Source: Roseiconus lacunae
Lineage (GTDB): Bacteria; Planctomycetota; Planctomycetia; Pirellulales; Pirellulaceae
Direction: 5' to 3'
DNA length: 64,000 bases
NCBI RefSeq assembly: GCF_008312935.1
Contig: NZ_VSZO01000001.1
Location: forward strand, 310,001-374,000
Both the position numbers and the translations under genes were made by a program. Each line of letters starts with the position of its first letter. Positions within the stretch are counted from its first letter, which is position 1. The notes below the pieces were generated by a model. That model was given only the letters and a program-made list of their open reading frames with translations. It did no database searches and was not told the origin of the DNA. This document shows positions 43,510-53,377 of the stretch, piece by piece.

Positions 43510-45096
43510 TCACTGCGATTGCCAGATCAGCAGTTCCGGTTGTTCCAGTTCCTTTGGGGAGAATTGCCCGATCACGCGAAAGAAACTTCCAGTTGCGAAA
43601 TCGAGCTTTCCGTCGCCGTTGAAATCACCTTTGATGACAGACAGGTGGTCGTGAAACTGACCTTCCAAGCGAGAGGGCGTATAACTTCCGTCATCGTTAC
43701 AGGTATACAGCACCAGCGGTGAAGAACCTTGCTTGACCCAGCCAACCGAGACGTCTCGGGGAAGCAATGCGACGGCGACCACATCCATGTCACCGTCGGA
43801 ATCAAAGTCACCTGCGGTTGCATTGAGCACCCCGGGCATTAAACCGATCTCGTGGCGTTTCATCGGAAGCCGGCCTTCGTTTTCAAGCCACTGAACGGAG
43901 TGGAACGGCTTGGCACCACGATCGAAGGAATCTCCGTTGGTATACAGAATGTCGAAGTCTTGATCACCATCCATGTCGACGATCTCGATTCCGCTAGAAC
44001 CATAAGCTGGATCGGGAGCCGCCCAGATCAATTCGTTAGCGAAGTTGCCTTGACCGTCGTTGCGAAACAATTCAACACGTTCATGCTCTTGACTGATCAA
44101 CGCAATAAAGTCGAGATCACCGTCGCTATCAAAATCAATCGGTGGCAGATGGACCGTTCCGTGTCGAGGATCGACCTCCTTGGACTCAAACGTAGGCACC
44201 CCGTTTACATCGTTACCTTGGTTGACCAGCAAGAAAACATGACCGCTATTTCGCCAACCAAATGTAGCGCATAGCACATCCATGTCGCCGTCATTATCAA
44301 AGTCACCGGCGCGAATGTCCGACGGGCGGCTCAGGCCTTCGACCAGCACATGGGTTTTGAACGTTTCGTCCTCTTGAGCTTGCAGCCAGATCATTCGGCC
44401 GAGGTCACTATCAGCGGCGTTGAATTCACCAATGTCAGCGACCAACAAGTCACGTCTTCCATCACCGTCCAAATCACAGACATCAATGTGCACCGGTTGA
44501 AGAAGCGTCGCTAAACGCTTGATGGCACCATCGCTTCGGTTGGGCCAGTAGGCATTCACTGTTCCCAAACCGATATCGCAGTACAAGATCGCGTGCCCCG
44601 GCGATGAAGGCAGTTGCAGATCAAACCAGCCAAGGTGCGTGACCCCCGGTGGGCGGCTGCGTTCGCGAGAGACTTCCGAGCGTTGGTGAGGAAGCGTCGC
44701 GGGGGGATAGTTCAATGTCGACGGAAGCGGAAGAGTAAGTTTGTCCGGGGCTTGCAGTTTGAAATACCGTTCAACGTTGATTTGATCAGGCACGTCTAAG
44801 TCGGTGCGCCCCGTTTGACGATAGAGATCGAATCCCTGAATGATCTCCATTTCCCATTCGTCCGCCGGAGAACTGGTTGGCCTTGGCATCGCATGGCAGT
44901 CCGAACAAAACGCCTTGACTTTGGGGCCGACCGCGTTGATCAATTCAAGTTTGTCACTTGTCAATGCATTCGCCGAGCCTTCGGGCGTCTGCCGAGCGTA
45001 GTTGGAGCAACCGACCAGTCCGCCCAAGGTCAAGACACAAAAAACAATTCCGCCGGTCAGACTTGGTGAATACCGCCAACCGAATCGCCAAAACAT
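43510..45096 (-). CDS. Exported FG-GAP/VCBS repeat lipoprotein with a single heme c motif
   Basis: 528 residues from the ATG at 45096. The signal peptide ends in the lipobox GGLVGC (lipid cysteine 30). A single CxxCH motif, C64-S-D-C67-H68, is present near the N-terminus, so a covalently bound heme c is likely if the protein is exported. The rest is a chain of FG-GAP/VCBS calcium-binding repeats with D-x-D-x-D-G-x-x-D phrases (DLDGDGRRD, DFDNDGDMD, DFDSDGDLD, DMDGDQDFD, DFDSDGDMD), which would fold as a beta-propeller. It is divergent from the TPR/FG-GAP/UnbV gene, with 103 bases between. A longer start at 45213 would overlap that gene. Confidence 0.82.
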   Translation of the reverse strand: MFWRFGWRYSPSLTGGIVFCVLTLGGLVGCSNYARQTPEGSANALTSDKLELINAVGPKVKAFCSDCHAMPRPTSSPADEWEMEIIQGFDLYRQTGRTDLDVPDQINVERYFKLQAPDKLTLPLPSTLNYPPATLPHQRSEVSRERSRPPGVTHLGWFDLQLPSSPGHAILYCDIGLGTVNAYWPNRSDGAIKRLATLLQPVHIDVCDLDGDGRRDLLVADIGEFNAADSDLGRMIWLQAQEDETFKTHVLVEGLSRPSDIRAGDFDNDGDMDVLCATFGWRNSGHVFLLVNQGNDVNGVPTFESKEVDPRHGTVHLPPIDFDSDGDLDFIALISQEHERVELFRNDGQGNFANELIWAAPDPAYGSSGIEIVDMDGDQDFDILYTNGDSFDRGAKPFHSVQWLENEGRLPMKRHEIGLMPGVLNATAGDFDSDGDMDVVAVALLPRDVSVGWVKQGSSPLVLYTCNDDGSYTPSRLEGQFHDHLSVIKGDFNGDGKLDFATGSFFRVIGQFSPKELEQPELLIWQSQ

Positions 45097-45199
45097 CGGT
45101 TGACTCGTCAGACGACGTCGCACTCTGGGGTAGAATGGGAGGCTCAAATGATCGATCTCTTTAGTCACTAAACTTGATTTAATTGACGGTTTCGTACGC

Positions 45200-48100
45200 G
45201 TGAATGTCTCCAAAGCTCTTCTTATCTTACGTCAACGCCGTGAATTCGTCTTGTCGCTTCTTGCGATTGTGGCATTCGCCTTGATTCCGTCCGGCTGCGA
45301 CAAAAACGGGCCCGATGCCGGGGGGCAAAATCAAGGTCAAACCGGTGTCGGACCAAAGTATGTCAATCCCGAAGGAAGTCTCAAAATTGCCTCCCGGAAC
45401 CGCAACTGGACAGAAGCTTTTGCGGCGGCTGAATACTTGGCCGACCAGTCAAGAGCCGATCAGACAGGCCTCGGTGAACTTACCCCCGAAGTTCTCGTGT
45501 TGATGGCCCGTGCCGCCCATGAAGTCGGGCAATCGGACACTTCGACGCAGTGGCTAATGGCAGCCTGCGAGAACGAATCGTACCGCAGTGCCACGCGCGT
45601 TCGCCAAGCGATGATTGCGATGATCGGTGTCGGCCGGTTTCATGAAGGCTTGGCGATGCTCGAAGCCGCCGTCAAAGCCAACCCCGATCAACATGAAACC
45701 CGTCGCTGGTTGTTTGATTTTTATATCGGCGCCGAAGACCGCGTCGCGGCACTGAAACATGGCCGTTACCTGGTCCGCCACCGAAAAATTGATGTCGAGT
45801 TGTTGCAATCGATCAGCAATACCGAACGACGGTTTCTCGACCCCACCCCGCTCGCAGAAATGATGGAGCGAAATCCTGAGGACAAGCGCCCGTTGATGGG
45901 GGGGGCCAAGCAAGCCTTTGATCAAAGTCGCTTCGAAGAAACCGTCAAGACCCTTCGAGAAATCACCGCAGCCCACCCGGACTACTTACCGGCACAGGCG
46001 CTCCTGGGGCAATCGCTTAGCGCGGCTGGCCGAATCAACGAGCTCCGACAATGGGCGGCATCTCAGCCCGCAGGCATCGAAGACTATCCCGGTTACTGGA
46101 TTGCCTTGGGCGATTGGTCACGGGCCAACAACGATCAGGACGGCGCACTGCGAGCGTTCGCCGAAGCGGCGATCAGTCAAGATCCCGATGTCGTACAAGT
46201 CTGGACACGTCTCGCGACACTGCTCGCCGCCGCCCGAAACGAACTCTCCGATGTCGATGACGAAGTGGTCGAAGCGGTCAACCGTCGAGCACAAATGCTT
46301 GGCCGATTGCAGCAACTCAAAGATCGCTTCACGCGAACGGGCGGTATCTCGCGGTCCATTGTCATCGACCTAGCCAAAACACTCGAGCAGCTCGGACGCC
46401 TTTGGGAAGCGGAGGCATGGGCATCGATCGCGACCACCCTCCCCGAAGATGAATCGGTGGATGTCGACGGTTATCGCATGTCGCTAGTCCGGCGTCTTCG
46501 ACAAGAGACGCCGTGGCAGTTGCCATCCGAATTTCCGCCGATGTCACAGCTCGCACAAAATCGTCCGTTGCCGGCGATCGAAAGCGTGGTATCGGCAAAG
46601 TCAACGCGAATCGTTCCAAGCTCAGACGACAAGACAGATACCAACCTCAGTCAACACGACTCACCCTGGCGGCTCGATGACGAAGCGGAGCAACGTGGGC
46701 TTCGCTTTTGGGGACGAACCGCCGATACGCTAGACCAACCCGGCATCATGCTTTACCAAACGCTTGGTTGTGGTGGCGGAACGATCGATTTTGATCTTGA
46801 CGGGAACAGCGACCTTTACCTTGTCACGGCCGGCGGGACGCCTCCCGCGTCCGACAGCAAGCCGAACGAGCTGTTTCGTAATTTGGACGGGCAATTTGTT
46901 CCTGCCGGGACGACGTCACTGAGCAACGATCGTGGCTTCGGGCAAGGTGTCGCCGTTGGCGATGTCAATGAAGATGGTTTTGCCGACCTTCTCATTCTCA
47001 ACTATGGCCCCAACCGTCTGCTAATCAACCAAGGCGACGGTACTTTCATTGATGCGAATGATCGATTGCCACAAGAACCAAACGACGAATGGTCCAGCAG
47101 CGCGGCGATCGCCGATTTGGATCACGATGGGATCTCCGACATTATCGTCGTCAATTATTGCGCAACGCTCGATCCGGTGACAAAATCATGTTCCGTTGAC
47201 GGAACGGAAATGGTTCGGTCATGCTCTCCGGTGATGTTCGCAGCCCAGCCAGATCGCTTCTTGCAAAACGATGGTACGGGACGCTTTATCAACGCGACGG
47301 AACAATGGGAAGCAACTTCAAACGACCCCGGACGAGGACTCGGTATTGTCGTCGGTGACCTCGATGGCAGCGCTGGAAACGAAGTGTTCATTGCCAATGA
47401 CATGACGGCCAACCACTACTGGAGTTCTGTTTCTCAAGCTTCTCCATCGAAAACGGAAGATGTATCTGATTTCGCACTGCGCGAGTCTGCGATGCTGCGT
47501 GGACTTGGCGGTGACGATCGAGGCATTCCGATGGGGTCGATGGGCATCGCGACTGCCGACCTCGATCGCGACGGTGACCTTGATCTGTATGTGACCAACT
47601 TTTCTAAAGAAACGAACACGTTGCACATGCAAACCGCCGGCGGGGTTTGGCAAGACCGAACCAGCGCGGCCGGACTTGTCGAAGACACCCGTCCGTTGGT
47701 GGCGTTTGGGACCGAGGCGATCGACTTGGAAAACGACGGGAGCCTCGAATTGGTCGTCACGAATGGGCACGTCGACTTGTTTTCTCGGGGGAGCGAGAAA
47801 GCGATGTACGATCAACCGGCGCAGATCTTTCAAAGAGGTGAATCCGGTCGTTATTCCAACGGCGCTCGCGACTCGATCGGGCAGTACTTTGCCAAGACAC
47901 ATGTCGGCCGCGGCCTTTGGACAATCGACGTTAACCGAGACGGTTTACTCGACTTCGCCGTCACTCACCAAACCGAACCGACCGCACTGATCGTCAATCA
48001 AGGGTCATCGGATCATGATTGGGTACGATTGATTCTCAAAGGAACACGATCTTCGCGCGACGCCATCGGCGCGACTGTGAAAATCAAAGCCGGTGAAACC

Positions 48101-48301
48101 GTTTTCACTGCGTTTCGACTTGCCGGTGACGGGTATCAGTGCAGTAACGATCCCGCCATTCATGTCGGACTCGGTCAACTTGACCAAACCGAAGTCGAAG
48201 TCGAGATCGTGTGGCCCGACGGGACCGTTGAGTCGTACCCCGGCATACCCGCCGGAACAGAAACGGTCCTGGTTCAGCATCCCGAAGAACCGGTTCAGTA
48301 G
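45200..48301 (+). CDS. Large exported protein with TPR, FG-GAP and ASPIC/UnbV regions
   Basis: 1033 residues from a GTG at 45200. Signal peptide with lipobox-like PSGC near residue 33. Residues about 60-430 are tetratricopeptide-like helices (GEL-type A/L-rich repeats, for example ARAAHEVGQSDTSTQWLMAA). Residues about 510-930 are FG-GAP/VCBS repeats with calcium-binding loops (DFDLDGNSD, DVNEDGFAD, DLDHDGISD, DLDRDGDLD, DVNRDGLLD). Residues about 950-1030 are the UnbV domain (RDAIGATVKIKAG, AIHVGLGQ, VEIVWPDGTVESYPG). The type is common in planctomycetes and has no assigned function. Its divergent partner carries a heme c motif, so electron-transfer or surface roles are possible. Confidence 0.88.
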   Translation: MNVSKALLILRQRREFVLSLLAIVAFALIPSGCDKNGPDAGGQNQGQTGVGPKYVNPEGSLKIASRNRNWTEAFAAAEYLADQSRADQTGLGELTPEVLVLMARAAHEVGQSDTSTQWLMAACENESYRSATRVRQAMIAMIGVGRFHEGLAMLEAAVKANPDQHETRRWLFDFYIGAEDRVAALKHGRYLVRHRKIDVELLQSISNTERRFLDPTPLAEMMERNPEDKRPLMGGAKQAFDQSRFEETVKTLREITAAHPDYLPAQALLGQSLSAAGRINELRQWAASQPAGIEDYPGYWIALGDWSRANNDQDGALRAFAEAAISQDPDVVQVWTRLATLLAAARNELSDVDDEVVEAVNRRAQMLGRLQQLKDRFTRTGGISRSIVIDLAKTLEQLGRLWEAEAWASIATTLPEDESVDVDGYRMSLVRRLRQETPWQLPSEFPPMSQLAQNRPLPAIESVVSAKSTRIVPSSDDKTDTNLSQHDSPWRLDDEAEQRGLRFWGRTADTLDQPGIMLYQTLGCGGGTIDFDLDGNSDLYLVTAGGTPPASDSKPNELFRNLDGQFVPAGTTSLSNDRGFGQGVAVGDVNEDGFADLLILNYGPNRLLINQGDGTFIDANDRLPQEPNDEWSSSAAIADLDHDGISDIIVVNYCATLDPVTKSCSVDGTEMVRSCSPVMFAAQPDRFLQNDGTGRFINATEQWEATSNDPGRGLGIVVGDLDGSAGNEVFIANDMTANHYWSSVSQASPSKTEDVSDFALRESAMLRGLGGDDRGIPMGSMGIATADLDRDGDLDLYVTNFSKETNTLHMQTAGGVWQDRTSAAGLVEDTRPLVAFGTEAIDLENDGSLELVVTNGHVDLFSRGSEKAMYDQPAQIFQRGESGRYSNGARDSIGQYFAKTHVGRGLWTIDVNRDGLLDFAVTHQTEPTALIVNQGSSDHDWVRLILKGTRSSRDAIGATVKIKAGETVFTAFRLAGDGYQCSNDPAIHVGLGQLDQTEVEVEIVWPDGTVESYPGIPAGTETVLVQHPEEPVQ

Positions 48302-48879
48302 CGCGAAGAACCAGCCGGGCGGAACTGACGGCGACGTCAACAAAAAACTTCTCATTGATCAGTCACGTGTTCACTTTCGCCGAGACAACGAGATGGACTT
48401 TCGTAGCGGATGGGTACAAGCCGCTAGATCGGATGTGGCAAACGAGGCGTCAATTCGTTTCATGCTTCGCTTAGGCTTGCAGAGCATGTCACAAGCCAGG
48501 CTGGCCTAGGTGTCTGAGTTCGGCCCCATTGAGAGCGAAGGGAGAGGTGCCTTCCGTTGCTTGTTGGCACCTCAACATAGCGTCGGCCAAACCAAATCTC
48601 GGTCGCCGCTAAGTGGCTGTTTTTGAACCACTTAGATGACTGACCGATGCCCCGATCTTTATGCGCAAATTCAAGGAATCGCAAGGCAATGAGACAAGAC
48701 AGTCTCCTAATGTCGACCCATGATGTCGACGTGCGGTGCCCGATCGTAGGCTGATCACACCGTATGTAGAGGCGGACCGAAACGCATGAGTTCCCAGCTC
48801 ATGTAAACCTTCATCATCGAGTCGGATCGATCAACGATCGGCTTTATGTGAACGATCAACTTTCACTTCGGATCACCTC
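48302..48879. other. 578-bp structured intergenic region ahead of the DUF1559 gene
   Basis: No gene is supported. Two 8-bp perfect stems lie 35 bases apart: GAGGTGCC (48544-48551) / GGCACCTC (48566-48573), and CTAAGTGG (48609-48616) / CCACTTAG (48628-48635) with TTTTT in the loop. A smaller CATGAG/CTCATG stem follows near 48784. The first stems could end the TPR/UnbV transcript or belong to a small RNA; the last lies in the leader of the DUF1559 gene. Confidence 0.5.
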
Positions 48880-50082
48880 ATGGCTCAATCCAGAAATCGA
48901 AACCACGGTTTCACTCTTGTTGAATTGCTCGTCGTAATCGCCATCATTGGCGTTCTTGTCGGCTTACTGTTGCCGGCCGTTCAAGCGGCTCGTGAAGCCG
49001 CCCGACGCATGAGTTGCAGCAACAACTTCAAGCAGATCGGACTCGCAGTTCACAACTACCATTCTGCTTATAAGGCAATGCCGACGCACGGCAGCGGAAC
49101 TGACGATGGATCAGACTCGTTGTTCAACTCGTACTGGTACCAACAGAGTGATGCTTACAACTGCAAGATGCTGAGCGTTTTTGTCGGGCTGACACCGTTC
49201 TTCGAACAGCAAGGATTGTGGGATCAGATATCCAATCCGATGGACTATGATTCAGACGGTGTGATCGACTTCCCTTCAATGGGGCCGTCCAACGAAGAAG
49301 TCAACTACGCACCTTGGTCGACCGAAATCCCGATGCTGCGATGCCCGAGTGACCCCGGTGTTGGCCTTCCAGCACTAGGACGCACCAACTATGCGGTCAG
49401 CCTTGGCGATGCCGGATTCGAGCTCCAGTTCGGCAACCTTTCGGTCTGGCTTCATCCCGAAGCCGAACAGTCCGCACAATCCAATGCCTCCCATCGCGGC
49501 GCATTTGTTTTGCACCGACAATTAAAGTTCCGGGATGTCATTGACGGACTTTCTAACACCATTTGTATGGGCGAAATCCTCACCGACCTGGGCGACAACG
49601 ACGTGCGAACGATGCCGCTGAATTCATCCGGTGGTGCGAACCCCATCGAAAACCCCAGCCATTGTCGCGAACTGGGATTCATCGATCCCGAACGCCCCGG
49701 TTTCTGGGGCCCCGCGGCTCCGGCGCGAGCAGCGGACACGAATACCCGCGGTGCCCGATGGGCCTCAGCTTGGAATCCATTCACGGCCTTTAATACCATC
49801 CTGCCACCTAACCGCGAGTTTTGCACGTCGACCAATTGGGCCAATGCCGAGGTCTTCCCGGCAGCAAGTCGTCACCAAGGCGGCGTTCACATTCTGCTTT
49901 GTGATGGTTCGGTTCAGTTCGTAACCGACTCAATCGAGGCGGGGAATTCGAACAACCCCGTCGTCCGTCGTGCCGCCGACGGAGGAACCGCGAACTACTT
50001 ACCGGGAAACCCAAGTCCCTACGGATTGTGGGGCGCACTCGGGACCCGCGCCGGCCGCGAGGTCATCGATCAAGCGTTGTAA
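48880..50082 (+). CDS. DUF1559 protein with prepilin-type N-terminus
   Basis: 400 residues. The N-terminus has the type IV prepilin cleavage motif ([19 protein letters not shown]), then [14 protein letters not shown], as found in the very large DUF1559 family of planctomycetes. The C-terminal H-x9-DG motif is present ([15 protein letters not shown]). These are pseudopilin-like cell-surface proteins presumably processed by a prepilin peptidase and assembled through type II secretion-like machinery. A 9-bp stem-loop follows directly, then a small lipoprotein gene; this arrangement is usual for the family. Confidence 0.95.
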   Translation: MAQSRNRNHGFTLVELLVVIAIIGVLVGLLLPAVQAAREAARRMSCSNNFKQIGLAVHNYHSAYKAMPTHGSGTDDGSDSLFNSYWYQQSDAYNCKMLSVFVGLTPFFEQQGLWDQISNPMDYDSDGVIDFPSMGPSNEEVNYAPWSTEIPMLRCPSDPGVGLPALGRTNYAVSLGDAGFELQFGNLSVWLHPEAEQSAQSNASHRGAFVLHRQLKFRDVIDGLSNTICMGEILTDLGDNDVRTMPLNSSGGANPIENPSHCRELGFIDPERPGFWGPAAPARAADTNTRGARWASAWNPFTAFNTILPPNREFCTSTNWANAEVFPAASRHQGGVHILLCDGSVQFVTDSIEAGNSNNPVVRRAADGGTANYLPGNPSPYGLWGALGTRAGREVIDQAL

Positions 50083-50110
50083 TTCTTTCGATGACAGTTT
50101 CTTCAGCTAC

Positions 50111-50138
50111 GGCGCAGCGGGTTAATTTTCGCTGCGCC
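50111..50138 (+). terminator. Stem-loop after the DUF1559 gene
   Basis: A perfect 9-bp GC-rich stem, GGCGCAGCG (50111-50119) and CGCTGCGCC (50130-50138), with a 10-base loop, lies 29 bases after the stop. The T-rich tail is poor (TGAAATCTCTTT). It may be a leaky terminator or a 3' stabiliser that lets the downstream lipoprotein be made at lower level. Confidence 0.7.
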
Positions 50139-50179
50139 TGAAATCTCTTTAATAACCAATCATGCGGAGAACCGTTTTC

Positions 50180-50401
50180 ATGCAATGGATTCAATCGATG
50201 TCAAAGGGATACGTCACTCATCCCTTCCCTCCTTCACGCCTGCGACACACATTGATCGTCGGGCTCTTCACGGCGGTCTTCGCCGGTTGCGGAAGCTCGG
50301 GGGCAACAAACGTCGCCGAGAACGCCGATGAAGAAGCGGTCACGGCGTACAAAGAAATGGTCGAAAAGGACGCCCAGTCGATGGCCCCTCCGGTTCGCTA
50401 A
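50180..50401 (+). CDS. Small lipoprotein following a DUF1559 gene
   Basis: 73 residues from the ATG at 50180 with GGAG ten bases upstream; an ATG at 50162 is possible but has no such site. A signal (LIVGLFTAVFAGCGSSG) gives a lipobox cysteine, then a short acidic tail (ENADEEAVTAYKEMVEKD). Short lipoproteins in this position are typical of DUF1559 loci in planctomycetes. The role is unknown, perhaps anchoring or assembly of the pilin-like protein. Confidence 0.75.
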   Translation: MQWIQSMSKGYVTHPFPPSRLRHTLIVGLFTAVFAGCGSSGATNVAENADEEAVTAYKEMVEKDAQSMAPPVR

Positions 50402-50517
50402 TCGATTACTTCCGACCACGTCGGTGCTATCGACGGGGCTGCAGATGGATGAGGGGCAAGACGCACCATAAGGAGACGTCCAACACGTTTTCCTTATGCC
50501 TCCACCTTGACCACACC

Positions 50518-51258
50518 TTAACTCGAACGTGTCGCTTGGTACGTCGCACGATACTCGCGCGGGGACAAACCCGTTGCTTGCTTGAACTGCCGCGTGAAAG
50601 CGCTCTGGTCTGAATAGCCGACATCGAGCGCGATCGTCGCGATCGATTTGTCGGTCTGTTGTAATCGACGTTGGGCGACGTCGATTTTGAGTTGAATGAT
50701 CCACTGTCCCGTTGTCAGGCCAAACACGCGTCGCATTCGGCGATCGAGTTGATAACGGGACATGTTGGCGATCGTCGCCATGTCACTGACCGAAACCGAT
50801 CTTGCAGTGTGCATCCTGGCATAGTTGATCGCGTCGGCAAGATGTTGAAATTCATCGGTGTCAACGTCAGGGATCTTGACGTCTTGAGAGACGCCGACCA
50901 ACCCGACGATTGTCCCATCGGATTCACGTAGCGGCATCTTGGTCGTCAAACACCAACCGGTTTCTAAAGTCGGATAGACATGGAGTTCGAGTTGTGAGGT
51001 CAAGGTCTGTCCCGAGGCTAACACCCGGTCATCTTGTTCTTCATAGCGTTCTCCGAGCGGTGGACGCAGTAGCTGCGTCGGTCGCTTGCCGATCAAATCA
51101 GATTTATGTTTCTTGCCGCACCGGCTGACAAGCGTTTGGTTGACAACGACATACTGGCCGCCGTCGTTTTTGACGAAAAAAACGACGTCATGCAGGTGGT
51201 CGAAAAGCTCTTCGCCGGTAAACGGCTGGCCGAGTCGATTGAATAGGTCGGGGATCAT
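50518..51258 (-). CDS. AraC-family regulator with N-terminal PAS domain
   Basis: 246 residues from the ATG at 51258; a longer frame exists but typical relatives begin near MIPDLFNRLG. Residues about 10-130 form a PAS sensor domain (ELFDHLHDVVFFVKNDGGQY, then IVGLVGVSQDVK). The C-terminus is an AraC double HTH (VSDMATIANMSRYQLDRRM and IATIALDVGYSDQSAFTRQF). It is divergent from the deaminase, epimerase and dehydrogenase genes, and most likely controls them in response to hydroxyproline or a derivative. Confidence 0.88.
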   Translation of the reverse strand: MIPDLFNRLGQPFTGEELFDHLHDVVFFVKNDGGQYVVVNQTLVSRCGKKHKSDLIGKRPTQLLRPPLGERYEEQDDRVLASGQTLTSQLELHVYPTLETGWCLTTKMPLRESDGTIVGLVGVSQDVKIPDVDTDEFQHLADAINYARMHTARSVSVSDMATIANMSRYQLDRRMRRVFGLTTGQWIIQLKIDVAQRRLQQTDKSIATIALDVGYSDQSAFTRQFKQATGLSPREYRATYQATRSS

Positions 51259-51434
51259 CTCTGTGCGGCGAAAATTATGCGCATTTTCAAGTTGTAGGCA
51301 CACTAGGGGTAAAGAAATCACCTAGCTCTTGATCGACAATGGCTGTCCTTCAAGCCGAACCGCATCGAGCCCTTCGGCAGCCTTTGTTTTACCGGCAGCA
51401 AGACTTTGATGCTGCCTCGAATGTGGAGATTGCC

Positions 51435-52379
51435 GTGACGGGAGAGCGAAACGTCTTTCAAGGTTGTATTCCGGCGTTGATGACGCCGTGCAGTGACCAA
51501 GGTGAACCGCTGTGGGATGCCTTGGTAGCCCACGGGAAGCGGTTGATCGGTCAGGGGATGACCGCGGTCGTCTACTGCGGATCGATGGGGGACTGGCCGC
51601 TACTGACAGACCAACAACGGCAAACGGGCGTCAAGGCACTTGTCGACGCCGGTGTTCCCGTCGTCGTCGGCACCGGCGCACAAAGTCCACGCCAAGCCGC
51701 CGATCATGCCGCACACGCGCAGCAAGTCGGTGCTGCCGGCTTAATGGTCATCCCCCGTGTCCTTTCCCGAGGCAGCTCGATCGCGGCACAGCGACATCAC
51801 TTCGCGGCCATCCTGAACGCTGCCCCCGACTTGCCGGCCGTCATCTACAACAGTCCCTATTACGGCTATCAAACCCGCGCCGATCTGTTCTTCGAACTTC
51901 GACGCGAGTTCTCCAATCTGGTGGGTTTCAAAGAGTTTGGTGGTGCGGAGTCACTCACGTATGCCGCCGAGAACATTACCAGCGGCGATCCGACTTTGTC
52001 TTTGATGGTCGGCGTCGACACCCAAGTCTTGCACGGTTTTTTTAACTGCGGCGCCGTCGGGGCGATCACCGGTGTCGGCAATGCGTTACCCAAACAAGTG
52101 CTGCGTTTGGTCGAACTGAGTCAGAAGGCTGCCGGTGGCGATGCCGCCTCGCTTCGCTTGGCCACAGAATTGGAATCGGCCCTCGCCGTGCTCTCGAAGT
52201 TTGATGAAGGTCCCGATCTGGTTCTGTACTACAAACGATTGATGGTTTTGGAGGGGCACGTAGAGTTCGAACACCATTTCAATCCGACCGACAAGCTTTC
52301 CATGAGTCAACAAGCGTTTCTCGAAGATCAGTGGAGTCAGTTTAAAACGTGGTGGGGTCACTGGGAGGGAGCCGCCTAA
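51435..52379 (+). CDS. Dihydrodipicolinate synthase family enzyme, likely 1-pyrroline-4-hydroxy-2-carboxylate deaminase
   Basis: 314 residues from the GTG at 51435, which has GGAG six bases upstream; the open frame runs back to 51339 but the extra residues do not fit the family. The DHDPS barrel shows the Schiff-base lysine K166 (GFKEFGG) and tyrosine Y138 (IYNSPYYG). N-terminal FQGCIPALMTPC is standard. With 4-hydroxyproline epimerase and D-amino acid dehydrogenase genes next to it, the deaminase of the hydroxyproline pathway is the best assignment; it would form 2-oxoglutarate semialdehyde. The stop overlaps the next ATG (TAATG). Confidence 0.8.
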   Translation: MTGERNVFQGCIPALMTPCSDQGEPLWDALVAHGKRLIGQGMTAVVYCGSMGDWPLLTDQQRQTGVKALVDAGVPVVVGTGAQSPRQAADHAAHAQQVGAAGLMVIPRVLSRGSSIAAQRHHFAAILNAAPDLPAVIYNSPYYGYQTRADLFFELRREFSNLVGFKEFGGAESLTYAAENITSGDPTLSLMVGVDTQVLHGFFNCGAVGAITGVGNALPKQVLRLVELSQKAAGGDAASLRLATELESALAVLSKFDEGPDLVLYYKRLMVLEGHVEFEHHFNPTDKLSMSQQAFLEDQWSQFKTWWGHWEGAA

Positions 52380-53377
52380 TGCGACAGTATGATCGGTCGA
52401 TCGAGTACATCGATACACATACCGAAGGCGAACCGACGCGCATCGTGATCGCCGGTTGCCCCTTCGGAGATGAACTTCCGCCGCGAGACCTTGTCAAACG
52501 GTTGTCGCAGCAGGCGGATTGGTTTCGTTCACGTGTCGCCGAAGAACCTCGCGGACACGAAGCCATGGTTGGCGCCGTGCTTTGCGAACCAGCGGACCCG
52601 AACTGTGAAGCCGGTGTCGTTTTCTTTAACAACTGTGGCTACCTCGGAATGTGTGGTCACGGAGCCATCGGTGTCGCGATCGCACTGGAGTACATGGGGC
52701 GGATCCGCCCGGGGATCCATCAGCTCGAAACTCCCGTCGGTAGCATAACGATTAACCTGCATTCAGATTCTCAAGTCGAAATCAAGAACGTCCCCAGCTA
52801 CCGATATCAAAACGACGTACGCGTGGATGTCGACGGTATCGGAGAGATCTGCGGTGACATCGCTTGGGGTGGTAATTGGTTTTTCCTGACCCAATCGCCA
52901 TGTTACCAATTGATTACCGAAAACCTGGCAAGGCTGACCGATGACGCGCTGCGAATTCGTACGGCATTAGAGAGTCAGGGAATCACCGGGGAAGGCGGTG
53001 CGTTGATCGATCATGTCGAATTCTTCGGTCCAACTCAAACCGCCGGGGCACACAGCCGAAACTTTGTGCTCTGTCCGGGTGGAGCGTATGACCGATCACC
53101 CTGCGGGACCGGAACGAGTGCCAAACTTGCTTGCTTGGCTGCCGACGGACGTTGGGCTGCCGGTCAGGATTGGATTCAAGAAAGCATCATCGGTAGTCAA
53201 TTCGTCGCTTCGTATGAACTAGTCGATGAGAGGGCATCGGTTCACGCAAACGCGATCGTGCCAACGATCCGTGGCCGTGCATTTGTTTGTAACGAAGGTA
53301 GGATCGTCGTGCAAAATGGTGACCCGTTCGCACACGGTTTGTTTTCCAAACCAACGGTTCTGGGGGACGTCGGATGA
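52379..53377 (+). CDS. 4-hydroxyproline 2-epimerase (proline racemase family)
   Basis: 332 residues from the ATG at 52379. Both catalytic cysteines are present: C92 in MCGHGAIG and C242 in SPCGTGTSA. That makes it an epimerase/racemase rather than a hydroxyproline dehydratase, in which the first cysteine is replaced by threonine. The start THTEGEPTRIVIAG is typical. It would convert trans-4-hydroxy-L-proline to cis-4-hydroxy-D-proline. The stop overlaps the dehydrogenase start by four bases, indicating coupling. Proline racemase is the alternative, but the neighbours argue against it. Confidence 0.86.
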   Translation: MRQYDRSIEYIDTHTEGEPTRIVIAGCPFGDELPPRDLVKRLSQQADWFRSRVAEEPRGHEAMVGAVLCEPADPNCEAGVVFFNNCGYLGMCGHGAIGVAIALEYMGRIRPGIHQLETPVGSITINLHSDSQVEIKNVPSYRYQNDVRVDVDGIGEICGDIAWGGNWFFLTQSPCYQLITENLARLTDDALRIRTALESQGITGEGGALIDHVEFFGPTQTAGAHSRNFVLCPGGAYDRSPCGTGTSAKLACLAADGRWAAGQDWIQESIIGSQFVASYELVDERASVHANAIVPTIRGRAFVCNEGRIVVQNGDPFAHGLFSKPTVLGDVG

